A DNA stretch of 14,123 bases from Caldifarciminota bacterium. GTDB lineage: Bacteria; Hydrothermota; Tepidihabitantia; Tepidihabitantales; Tepidihabitantaceae. Positions 1 to 7,728 of the stretch are shown here, piece after piece; within the stretch, counting starts at the first letter, position 1; each line of letters starts with the position of its first letter. Made by a program: the position numbers and the translations under genes. The stretch spans positions 1-14,123 of the forward strand of contig JAFGQF010000098.1 of NCBI GenBank assembly GCA_016935775.1, given 5' to 3'. The notes under the pieces were generated by a model. It had not been told where the DNA came from. It saw only the letters and a list, made by a program, of their open reading frames with translations, and ran no database searches.

Positions 1-416
1 ATTCCCAGCGCCGCGCGGGTCTTCTTCGGGCTGTAGCCGGCAATCGGGTGGGCCACCAGCCCGAGCTCGGTCGCCCGCAGAACCAGGAACGCGGTTTGGA
101 GCCCGGCGTCGAACAGGTAGTACTCGCGGTCACGGATGACGCAGTCGGCGTCCTTCCGGCAGCAGACCGCGACAATCAGCGAGGCGGCCTTCGCCCAGGC
201 ATTGCCCTTGTTCAGCGCCTGCTTCACCGCCGCCAGCGGTTCGGCCCCGCGCACGAAAACGAACCGGCCCGGCTGGTTGTTGAAGCAGGTCATCGAAAGA
301 CCAGCCGCGCGCGCCAGCTCGGCCACCAGCTCGTCGGTGATTTCCACCGGCGCCAGCGACCGGTACGCCCGCCGCCGCTCGATGACGGCCTTAACGCAGC
401 CCGGGTCTTCAGCCAT
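1..416 (-). CDS. Nitroreductase-family protein, 3' end beyond the window
   Basis: Reading from the ATG at 416 toward position 1 gives 138 uninterrupted codons. The protein resembles the N-terminal part of FMN-dependent nitroreductases: an early basic stretch ERRRAYRS (residues 13-20), then S41...N46-x-Q48-P49-x-x-F52, matching the family's S-x-x-N-x-Q-P-x-x-F flavin-binding pattern, and later a V-A-H-P-I-A-G-Y-S-P segment (121-130) typical of the second half of the fold. Such enzymes use NAD(P)H and FMN to reduce nitro, quinone or enone compounds, and some members act in cofactor or sugar metabolism, so the substrate cannot be named. An in-frame TGA lies four codons upstream, which fixes ATG 416 as the likely start; no strong Shine-Dalgarno is visible. 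A hairpin element ends 15 nt upstream (431-474). It is the last of four minus-strand genes, but the repeat-filled 228-bp gap to the lipoprotein gene makes cotranscription uncertain. The C-terminal part is outside the window. Confidence 0.82.
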   Translation of the reverse strand, partial: MAEDPGCVKAVIERRRAYRSLAPVEITDELVAELARAAGLSMTCFNNQPGRFVFVRGAEPLAAVKQALNKGNAWAKAASLIVAVCCRKDADCVIRDREYYLFDAGLQTAFLVLRATELGLVAHPIAGYSPKKTRAALG

Positions 417-430
417 CAGCCGGTCTCAGA

Positions 431-474
431 GGGACATGACCCATTGTCGGTCCTCCGAAATGGTATCGTGTCCC
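431..474 (+). repeat. Hairpin repeat element, copy A
   Basis: This 44-bp element folds on itself almost completely. The outer arm GGGACATGA pairs with ATCGTGTCCC with one T-G wobble and an unpaired A, then CCATT pairs with AATGG, then TCGG pairs with CCGA around a TCCT loop. One G is bulged in the left arm. It matches copy B (580-623) at 41 of 44 positions, and an inverted relative (copy C) lies at 489-535. It resembles REP-type extragenic palindromes; no associated transposase gene is present in the window. Confidence 0.8.
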
Positions 475-488
475 GAGTCCCGAATGCC

Positions 489-535
489 GGGGACACGATC
501 CGGGATTCGGAGAACCGAATGCCGGTCATGTCCCC
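489..535 (-). repeat. Hairpin repeat element, copy C, inverted
   Basis: This 47-bp dyad has arms GGGGACACGATCC and GGTCATGTCCCC, an inner stem GGGATTCGG/CCGAATGCC with one mismatch, and an AGAA loop. Read on the minus strand its outer arms are the same as those of copies A and B, and the core TTCGGAG-R-ACCGA is shared, so it is a more diverged copy in the opposite orientation. A and C face each other 14 bp apart, an arrangement like paired REP units (BIMEs). It lies just after the duplicated 3' end of the lipoprotein gene and may once have been that gene's 3' hairpin. No U-tract follows, so it is not a classical intrinsic terminator. Confidence 0.72.
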
Positions 536-540
536 GTCAG

Positions 541-575
541 CCTACTTCCGAAAGCAGACATAGATATCGGCCTCG
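541..575 (-). pseudogene. Duplicated 35-bp 3' tail of the PD40 lipoprotein gene
   Basis: These 35 bases are identical to 644-678, the last eleven codons of the neighbouring lipoprotein gene including its TAG stop (encoding the end E-A-D-I-Y-V-C-F-R-K). The copy is detached from any reading frame of its own and separated from the real gene end by hairpin copy B. The two copies flank a 68-bp insert (576-643), the arrangement expected of a long target-site duplication or a template-switch event. It is a gene-end fragment, not a gene. Confidence 0.85.
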
Positions 576-579
576 GCGC

Positions 580-623
580 GGGACATGACCCATTGTCAGT
601 CCTCTGAAATGGGATCGTGTCCC
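580..623 (+). repeat. Hairpin repeat element, copy B
   Basis: This 44-bp element is the same family and orientation as copy A. Compared with A, two of the three differences (positions 19 and 26 of the element) are a G-C pair changed to A-T in the upper stem, so TCGG/CCGA became TCAG/CTGA and pairing was kept. The third difference restores a C-G pair in the middle stem that is mismatched in A. It lies inside the 68-bp segment flanked by the 35-bp direct repeats, 21 bp beyond the lipoprotein stop codon. Confidence 0.8.
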
Positions 624-644
624 AAGCCGCCCGCGCTCGCCCGC

Positions 645-1628
645 CTACTTCCGAAAGCAGACATAGATATCGGCCTCGATCATCTGTATCGGGTCGGTCC
701 CGGTGAAGAAATGGTGCACGAAGTACAGGTTGCCCGCCTCGTCCATCGTGCACTCGCCCGCGAACCGGGAAACGATCTCCTCGGGCTCGCCCCACGCCCC
801 GGTCGAATCCTTCCGGCAGCGCCAGAGCGCCGGACCCGGCCCGGCAAGCGCGCCGTTGGCCGTGAACCAGAGCTCGCTTCCATCCGCCGAGAGAAACGGC
901 CAGCCCTCGTCGCCCGGCCCGTTGACCGTGGTCCCGAGGTTCACCGGCGGGTCCCAGCCGGTCGCGTTGCGCGCGAGACTCCACAGGTCCATCCCGCCCG
1001 CGCCGCCCGCCGCGGCCTCGCGGTGGCAGAACATCGTCCGGCCGTCGGCCGAGATGTGCAGCTCACCGACCTCGTAGTCGAGGTTGAGCTGGCTGCCGGC
1101 GTTGCGCCAGTCGCGCCACTCGTCGCCGCGCAGCACCGCCTTGTACCATTCCGGCCCCTCGCGCAGCGCGTCCCTGGAACGAACCGAGGCGAACCAGAGC
1201 GTGTCGCCCAGGACGAACTCCGCGCCGTCCAGCCCGATGTCGTCGTTCAGCACCACCCGCTCGGGCTCGGTCCAGCCGCTCCCCTGCCGGCGCGACCAGT
1301 AGATACCGGTCGCGCCGTCGAACAGCTGCTCGTTGGCCGGCTTGCCGACGTCGGGCGTGAAAAAGAAGAAGAACCACTCGCCGTCCGGGGTGATGAAGGG
1401 CGAGTCCTCGGCCCCGGCGGTGTTCACCGGCCCGGGCATCGGCACCGGCTGCTCCCACTCGTCCGAATGGAGAATCGGCGGCCAGGTGTCCAGCGCCGGC
1501 GTCATCTTCACCGCGCCCGGCGGAATCGCGTCCCCGCGCGGCACCAGGTACAGCGGCTCCTCGCAGGCAGCAACCAGCAGGACGACCACCAACAACGCCA
1601 GTATCCAACTTCTGACTTCAGTGTTCAC
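645..1628 (-). CDS. PD40 (WD40-like) beta-propeller lipoprotein
   Basis: This is a 327-residue protein with a hydrophobic leader (residues 8-21) ending in a lipobox V-A-A-C, so Cys22 is the predicted lipidated residue and the mature protein should be anchored in a membrane facing the periplasm or outside. The body contains repeated propeller-blade signatures of the PD40/TolB-like type: EDSPFITPDGEWFFF near 74-88, VGELHISADGRTMFC near 187-201, DEGWPFLSADGSELWF near 240-255 and GECTMDEAGNLYF near 291-303. Such domains usually bind peptidoglycan-associated partners or other proteins, and no enzymatic residue can be named. The GTG start at 1628 and the first codons fall inside a 36-bp spacer repeat (1605-1640), so the N-terminus was at least partly supplied by repeat DNA; later in-frame starts would damage the signal sequence. 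Only one arginine precedes the hydrophobic stretch, a weak n-region. Its last 35 bp are duplicated at 541-575. Confidence 0.83.
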   Translation of the reverse strand: MNTEVRSWILALLVVVLLVAACEEPLYLVPRGDAIPPGAVKMTPALDTWPPILHSDEWEQPVPMPGPVNTAGAEDSPFITPDGEWFFFFFTPDVGKPANEQLFDGATGIYWSRRQGSGWTEPERVVLNDDIGLDGAEFVLGDTLWFASVRSRDALREGPEWYKAVLRGDEWRDWRNAGSQLNLDYEVGELHISADGRTMFCHREAAAGGAGGMDLWSLARNATGWDPPVNLGTTVNGPGDEGWPFLSADGSELWFTANGALAGPGPALWRCRKDSTGAWGEPEEIVSRFAGECTMDEAGNLYFVHHFFTGTDPIQMIEADIYVCFRK

Positions 1629-1640
1629 GGTTCTGCCTTC
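1605..1640 (+). repeat. 36-bp spacer repeat, copy 1 (overlaps the lipoprotein start)
   Basis: This segment matches 1725-1760 at 33 of 36 positions. Both copies contain CAGTGTTCAC and end in GTTCTGCCTTC. Copy 1 covers the GTG start and first seven codons of the lipoprotein gene, while copy 2 is intergenic. The copies are 120 bp apart and bracket the palindrome at 1680-1701. Confidence 0.8.
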
Positions 1641-1679
1641 CGACTTGACCTCCGCGAGTGACGCCCCCTCCCTTCAATT

Positions 1680-1701
1680 CCCTCCCCCTTGAGGGGGAGG
1701 G
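1680..1701. repeat. Perfect 22-bp palindromic hairpin downstream of tldE
   Basis: The arm CCCTCCCCCT (1680-1689) is the exact reverse complement of AGGGGGAGGG (1692-1701), separated by TG. It begins 72 nt after the tldE stop on the minus strand and can form a very stable RNA stem. There is no U-rich tail, so it may protect 3' ends or attenuate transcription rather than act as a classical intrinsic terminator. C-run/G-run palindromes of this kind are common as dispersed repeats in GC-rich bacteria. Confidence 0.7.
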
Positions 1702-1724
1702 AAAGGGTGAGGGTAGTCCTCGCT

Positions 1725-1760
1725 CCGACTTCTGACTCCAGTGTTCACAGTTCTGCCTTC
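1725..1760 (+). repeat. 36-bp spacer repeat, copy 2
   Basis: This is the second copy of the repeat at 1605-1640 (33 of 36 identical). It is followed by the short echo TGCCTTC, giving a stuttered CTGCCTTCTGCCTTC run. It lies 12 bp past the tldE stop in the 144-bp spacer between tldE and the lipoprotein gene. Confidence 0.8.
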
Positions 1761-1772
1761 TGCCTTCGTCCC

Positions 1773-3065
1773 TCATCCTCTGGTCGCGAAGCTCACCCCG
1801 TCCAACAGCAGGGCCGGGAACCGTCCCATGTGGGCCGCGTGCTGGCGGTTGCCGACCGCGACGACGTTCTTCAGGTCCTCGTAGACATTGCCCGCCACCA
1901 TCGCGTCCTTGACGTGGCCCGCTATCTCGCCGTTCTCGACCCACAGCCCGGGCGACAGCCCGATGGAGTAGTCGCCGTTCAGGATATTGCCCGAGTGCGC
2001 GCCGAGCACGCCCGCGACGACCACGCCGGTGCCCATCTCTTTCAGCAAGTCGGCGAACGACGTGTCGCCCGGCCGGATGGCAAGATGGCCGAGTTGCGGG
2101 CCGGTCCTGCCGGTGATGTCCGGCCGGTAGCCGTGGCCGGTCGGCTCGACCCCGGCCTTCCAGGCATAATACCGGTCGAAGTAGAACCCGCGCAGCACCC
2201 CGTCCTCGAACAGCGCGAAGTCCCGGCAGGGCGTGCCCTCGTCGTCGAACGCCCGCGCCCCGGGCCAGGCGTCGTTCAAGGGCTCGTCGACAGCGGTCAG
2301 CAGCTTGCTCAACACCGGCTGTCCGACCTTGTCCTTCAATGGCGACACGCCTTCGAAGACCTCCTTGCCCCGGGTCGCGGTCGTCAAGCGCCAGGCCAGC
2401 GCGTAGACCTGCTCGGGCAGGAACAGCACCCGGGTCTTGCCCGCGGCCGGCTTGCGCTCCCCGGCCGAGCGGTTGAAGGTGTCCACCACGAACTCGAGGT
2501 CCTGGTCCGGGAACCGGGCAAACCCCTTGCCGAACGTCAGCCGGGAAATCGACGAGTACGAGCCCGGGTAGAGCAGCGACAGGTAGCCGTAGTACTGGGA
2601 AGAGCGGGCGGTGAAATCGGCCCCGCTCGAGTTCAGCACCCGGACGGTCTCGACCTCTCGGCCCGCGCTGATATTCACCTGGGCCCTGGCCCGGCCGCCG
2701 ACCGCGGCCACCAGCCGCTCGCACTCGGCCGCCAGCGCGGTGCTGGTCAGCCCCTCGATTGTCGGGTCGTAGCTCGAGAGCCCGGGCAGTTCGGCCGCGC
2801 CCGGCAGCTCGTAGCCGGCCTCGACCCCGCCCGCCAGCCCGGCCAGCGCGTTATCCACCAGCCCCGAGCGGTCGTTGAGATTGCGGGTGTAGGCCCGGCC
2901 CAGCTTCCCGTCCTTCATCACCAGCAACCCGACCCCGGAACTGAACGAACTGTCGATGTCCTTCAGCCGGCCGTCCTCGAAACTCACGCTGTTGCCGGCC
3001 GAGTCCTTGCCGTAGACCTCGACCCGGTCCGCCCGCTTGCGCGCCAGTTCCAACAGTCGTTCCAT
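1773..3065 (-). CDS. tldE: TldE/PmbA-type metalloprotease-complex subunit
   Basis: This 430-residue protein belongs to the TldD/PmbA (U62) family. In characterised systems TldE pairs with TldD in a cytoplasmic heterodimer that cleaves unfolded peptides, processing microcin B17 precursor and degrading the CcdA antitoxin in E. coli. Family features seen here are the early fold region VEVYGKDSAGNSVSFEDGRL (15-34), the central ARAFDDEGTPCRDFALFEDG block (270-289) and the C-terminal GHVKDAMVAGNVYEDL segment (383-398). It lacks the HExxxH motif of TldD, as expected for the non-catalytic partner. The ATG at 3065 shares its A with the tldD TGA (TGATG), so the genes are translationally coupled, and a GGAGG sits 7 nt upstream of this ATG inside the end of tldD. 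The frame stays open upstream inside tldD, but the ATG with its Shine-Dalgarno matches where family proteins begin. The length is near normal for PmbA (about 450). Confidence 0.93.
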   Translation of the reverse strand: MERLLELARKRADRVEVYGKDSAGNSVSFEDGRLKDIDSSFSSGVGLLVMKDGKLGRAYTRNLNDRSGLVDNALAGLAGGVEAGYELPGAAELPGLSSYDPTIEGLTSTALAAECERLVAAVGGRARAQVNISAGREVETVRVLNSSGADFTARSSQYYGYLSLLYPGSYSSISRLTFGKGFARFPDQDLEFVVDTFNRSAGERKPAAGKTRVLFLPEQVYALAWRLTTATRGKEVFEGVSPLKDKVGQPVLSKLLTAVDEPLNDAWPGARAFDDEGTPCRDFALFEDGVLRGFYFDRYYAWKAGVEPTGHGYRPDITGRTGPQLGHLAIRPGDTSFADLLKEMGTGVVVAGVLGAHSGNILNGDYSIGLSPGLWVENGEIAGHVKDAMVAGNVYEDLKNVVAVGNRQHAAHMGRFPALLLDGVSFATRG

Positions 3066-4429
3066 CACCTGCCTCCAATCACCAGGCCCTCGACCAGCAC
3101 GTGGGGCGCGCCGAAGCACGACCGGATGTTGGTCTGCCCCTTGCCGCAGCCACCGGTCTCGCCGAGCTTCAGGTCGCGGCCGACCCGGGCGATGCTCCCC
3201 AGCGTCGCGTAGAGATTGCCCGAGATGTTGATGTCGCGGACCATCTTCACCCGCTTGCCGCCCTTCACCACCCAGCCGTACTGGGCCCCGAACGTAAAGT
3301 TCTCGCCCGCGGTCTGGCCGCCCATGTGGTTGCACAGGTACAGCCCGTCGCCCAGGCCCGCCAGCAGCGCGTCAAAATCGTCCTCGCCCGGCTCGATGTA
3401 GATGGTCCCCATCCGGATGATGGGCGCGTATCGGTAGTCCTCGGCCACGCAGTGGCCCGACACCGGCTCGCCCATCGCCGCCGCGGTCCGGCGCGAGTGC
3501 AACCGGCCCACCAGCACGCCGTCCTTCATCAACTGCGTCGGCCGGGCGCGCACGCCCTCGTCGTCGTAGCGGTAATGGCCGAGCACGAACGGCATCGTCG
3601 GGTCGTCAATGATGCTCAGCACGTCGCTGCCCAGCTTCGCGCCCAGCTTCATCTTCGCGCGCATCGTCGGCGCGTCCTGGATCAGGTCGGCCTCGGAGAA
3701 ATGGCCGAACGCCTCGTGGGTGAACACCCCGGCCAGCTGCTGGTCCATCACCACCCGGTACGTGCCGGCCGTCACCGGCTCAGCCTTCAGCAGGTCGCAG
3801 GCCAGCTTCGTCCGCTGGCCGACCAGCTCCTCGCGCCCGCGCAGCTTCTGGAACCCGTTGCTCCCGCCCATCCCCACCCGGACGGTCTGGGTCAAACTGC
3901 CATCGCGGGCGACGACGGCGCCGCCCAGCCGGACGGTCACCAGGTCCTCATTCACCTCCGCGCCCTCGGTGCTCAGGAACCACTTCTCGCGGATGACGTC
4001 GGCGTAGGCCATCTCGGTGGTCGCCACCCGCTCCTCGGCCAGCGGGATGGCGTTGTAGTCGCGCAACAGCGCCAGCTTCTCCTCGACCGGGACCCGGCGC
4101 GGGTCCTCCTCCAGGGCCGGCTCCACCCGGTCGCGCACCGGCTCCACCTCGGCCAACCGCACCGGCTCGCGCGCCTGCGAACCCACCAGCGCGGCGTTCT
4201 CGCACGCCGCCTTCACGGCCTTCGGCGCGTCCTCGAACCGCGTGAACGCCACCGAGGCGAACCCGCCCGCCTTCAGCACCCGGACCACGTGGCCGTCGGT
4301 GGACGACGCGCTCAACTGGGTCAGCTCCCGGCCGCTGAACCCGATTTTCGTCTCGTGCTTCACCTCGTACCGGATGTCAGCGTAATCGGCCTCGACCCCG
4401 GCGAGGACCTGCTTCAGCTTGTCAAACAT
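3065..4429 (-). CDS. tldD: TldD metalloprotease, catalytic subunit
   Basis: This 454-residue protein is the catalytic subunit of the TldD/TldE cytoplasmic peptidase. The zinc motif HExxxH is visible as H238-E239-A-F-G-H243, followed by the conserved FSEADL, and the late cysteine ligand region appears as G-G-C428-G-K-G-Q. Other family blocks are GHYRYDDEG (284-292), GHCVAEDYRYAPIIRM (325-340) and GGQTAGENFTFGAQYGWVVK (370-389). Two consecutive ATGs are possible (4432 and 4429). The Shine-Dalgarno GAGGAG (4440-4435) leaves 5 nt before the second, so 4429 is chosen. It is the first gene of the tldD-tldE pair, with a candidate promoter at 4465-4492, and is divergent from rpsO. The active-site residues all appear intact, so the protein should be functional; its substrate is unknown, and no RiPP precursor or toxin-antitoxin pair is visible in the window. 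Confidence 0.95.
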   Translation of the reverse strand: MFDKLKQVLAGVEADYADIRYEVKHETKIGFSGRELTQLSASSTDGHVVRVLKAGGFASVAFTRFEDAPKAVKAACENAALVGSQAREPVRLAEVEPVRDRVEPALEEDPRRVPVEEKLALLRDYNAIPLAEERVATTEMAYADVIREKWFLSTEGAEVNEDLVTVRLGGAVVARDGSLTQTVRVGMGGSNGFQKLRGREELVGQRTKLACDLLKAEPVTAGTYRVVMDQQLAGVFTHEAFGHFSEADLIQDAPTMRAKMKLGAKLGSDVLSIIDDPTMPFVLGHYRYDDEGVRARPTQLMKDGVLVGRLHSRRTAAAMGEPVSGHCVAEDYRYAPIIRMGTIYIEPGEDDFDALLAGLGDGLYLCNHMGGQTAGENFTFGAQYGWVVKGGKRVKMVRDINISGNLYATLGSIARVGRDLKLGETGGCGKGQTNIRSCFGAPHVLVEGLVIGGR

Positions 4430-4464
4430 CATCTCTCCTCGATTGGCTTGTCGACCAGCCTGCA

Positions 4465-4492
4465 ACACTAGGACACCAGCAGCGCCTGTCAA
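4465..4492 (-). promoter_or_regulatory. Candidate sigma-70-type promoter for tldD
   Basis: On the minus strand a perfect -35 TTGACA (4492-4487) is followed after 16 nt by TAGTGT (4470-4465), which keeps the T1, A2 and T6 of the -10 consensus. The start of transcription would fall near 4458, giving a leader of about 30 nt before the Shine-Dalgarno and ATG of tldD. The -35 is strong, the -10 weak. This is a sequence match only. Confidence 0.45.
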
Positions 4493-5074
4493 GCCCGTGC
4501 CGGGAAACCGGACCGATGACCTCTGCCCACGCGGCCTCCCCGAATTTCGCTCGAGTAATGATAAACCGTCTTATCATCCGCCCCTGCCGTGGATTTCTGC
4601 GTAAGAGCCTGTCCGAACCGGCCTTATCCCCGATGCCGAATTTCAGAGTCCCCCGTCCCGGGGTAGGCCCTCCTTCCGATTTCGCGGCCCCGGTCCTTTC
4701 CCGATACCGACCCTGATTCCGAGCCGGTTTCGGATTCTGGTTCGGTCCCAGATTCCCGCCGGGATTCCGGTCGCGCGACGCTTCCCGCGACCCCTCGCGC
4801 TTCGGCTCGGGCTTGAAGCCGCGCCTCTGCTTACGCCGGCGCGCGCGCTCTTCAGCCGGATTCCGAACCTGCTTCTGAACCGGCAAGCCTCTCCGCGGGC
4901 GAACCCCGAACCCGGCCTTGTCCTCACCTCGCACGGCTTTCGGTCTCCGTCCGCTCGACAACTGGTCAAGGTCCTCGTCAGCTACTCGTCCTCACCTGTA
5001 TATACAACGCACCCCCTGAAAACGTACCAGGTCTCTTGCGAGGGACCGCCCCGTACCAGGGACCCGTCCCCGGG
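4493..5074. other. Gene-poor divergent spacer between tldD and rpsO
   Basis: No convincing gene lies here. A 179-codon minus-strand frame (4961-4422) encodes an Arg/Pro/Gly-rich protein that would overlap the start of tldD and has no recognisable domain; it looks like a product of base composition. Visible structure includes an A/T-rich dyad at 4558-4577, five GATTC motifs between 4715 and 4865, the 10-bp direct repeat GTCCTCACCT (4920-4929 and 4988-4997), the palindrome TGTATATACA at 4997-5006, the direct repeat CGTACCAGG (5023-5031 and 5052-5060), and a possible stem from AGGGAC (5058) to GTCCCT (5083) around CCCCGGGG. Some of these could be operators or leader structures for the divergent operons; none can be assigned. 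Confidence 0.55.
4558..4577. promoter_or_regulatory. A/T-rich inverted repeat, candidate operator
   Basis: ATGATAA and TTATCAT form perfect 7-bp arms around a 6-nt centre (ACCGTC). The site is strikingly A/T-rich for this GC-rich spacer and lies about 65 bp upstream of the tldD -35 hexamer, a reasonable position for a regulator site. No cognate regulator gene is in the window, so its role is inferred from symmetry and location alone. Confidence 0.3.
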
Positions 5075-5158
5075 GCTGTCCCTCCCGCTGTCGGCGCGGC
5101 TGTCGCTCCCGCTGTCGGTCCGGCCGTTGCTCCGGCTGCCGGAACCGCCGTCGCCGGT
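5075..5158 (+). repeat. Seven degenerate 12-bp tandem units before the rpsO promoter
   Basis: The segment divides cleanly into seven 12-bp units of the form G-C-Y-G-T-C plus six variable bases. GCTGTC begins units 1 to 4 (5075, 5087, 5099, 5111), followed by GCCGTT, GCTGCC and GCCGTC. It ends one base before the -35 TTGACA of rpsO. In one plus frame it would read as an Ala/Val/Pro/Gly repeat, but that frame has only a TTG start and overlaps the rpsO start, so a peptide is unlikely. Confidence 0.65.
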
Positions 5159-5186
5159 TTGACATTCCGTTCGTCCTGCGTAACCT
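5159..5186 (+). promoter_or_regulatory. Candidate sigma-70-type promoter for rpsO-pnp
   Basis: A perfect -35 TTGACA (5159-5164) is followed after 16 nt by TAACCT (5181-5186), which keeps T1, A2 and T6 of the -10 consensus. The -35 sequence and spacer length are the same as in the candidate tldD promoter. Transcription would start near 5193, leaving only about 16 nt before the rpsO ATG, enough for the Shine-Dalgarno but not for a structured autoregulatory leader. An upstream promoter cannot be excluded. Confidence 0.45.
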
Positions 5187-5208
5187 TGCCCAGTACAAAA
5201 GGAGAGAA

Positions 5209-5478
5209 ATGGCCATAGCGAAGACCAAGAAAGAGCAGCTTATCAAGGAGCATAAGCTGCACGACAGCGACACCGGCTCGCCCGAGGTGCAGATCGCCAT
5301 CCTCACCGAGAGGATTAACCTGCTCGGCGAGCACCTGAAGTCGCACAAGAAGGACAAGCATTCCCGGCGCGGGCTGATCAAGCTGGTCAGCCAGCGGCGC
5401 CGGCACCTGAATTATCTCGCCAAGCACCACAAACCGCGCTACACCAGGATAGTAGCCGACCTCGGGCTGCGGGGCTAG
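5209..5478 (+). CDS. rpsO: 30S ribosomal protein S15
   Basis: This 89-residue protein has the standard length of S15, the primary 16S rRNA-binding protein of the 30S platform. The hallmark segments are present: HDSDTGSPEVQIA (residues 18-30), then the HKKDKHSRRGL region (46-56) and LVSQRRRHLNYL (59-70). The ATG is preceded by AAAAGGAGAG (5197-5206), a good purine-rich ribosome-binding site. It is the first gene of the plus-strand cluster, with pnp beginning 3 nt after its stop. In many bacteria S15 represses its own translation through a leader RNA structure; the candidate promoter here would give a very short leader, so that control is either absent or uses an upstream promoter. Confidence 0.98.
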   Translation: MAIAKTKKEQLIKEHKLHDSDTGSPEVQIAILTERINLLGEHLKSHKKDKHSRRGLIKLVSQRRRHLNYLAKHHKPRYTRIVADLGLRG

Positions 5479-5481
5479 GCC

Positions 5482-7716
<2,235 letters not shown>

Positions 7717-7728
7717 CAGACGACTGAC

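Noticed and set aside
431..623. The repeated hairpins as a CRISPR array
   Set aside because: Only three copies, one inverted, with unequal spacers, one of which is a copied gene end. There are no cas genes nearby.
526..984. A minus-strand frame across the hairpin cluster and the 3' part of the lipoprotein gene
   Set aside because: It is out of frame with the PD40 motifs and passes through repeat DNA; the lipoprotein frame explains the region better.
1689..4471. Long plus-strand frames (1689-3212 and 3101-4471) opposite tldE and tldD
   Set aside because: The minus strand encodes TldE and TldD with conserved motifs and a coupled TGATG junction; the plus frames give His/Arg/Pro-rich products without domains.
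4422..4961. A 179-codon minus-strand frame in the divergent spacer
   Set aside because: It overlaps the start of tldD, covers the candidate tldD promoter and Shine-Dalgarno, and its Arg/Pro/Gly-rich product matches no family I recognise. A very basic novel protein is not fully excluded.
5036..5218. A small plus-strand frame encoding an Ala/Val/Pro repeat before rpsO
   Set aside because: It starts with TTG without a Shine-Dalgarno, simply translates the 12-bp tandem repeat, and runs through the rpsO promoter and start codon.
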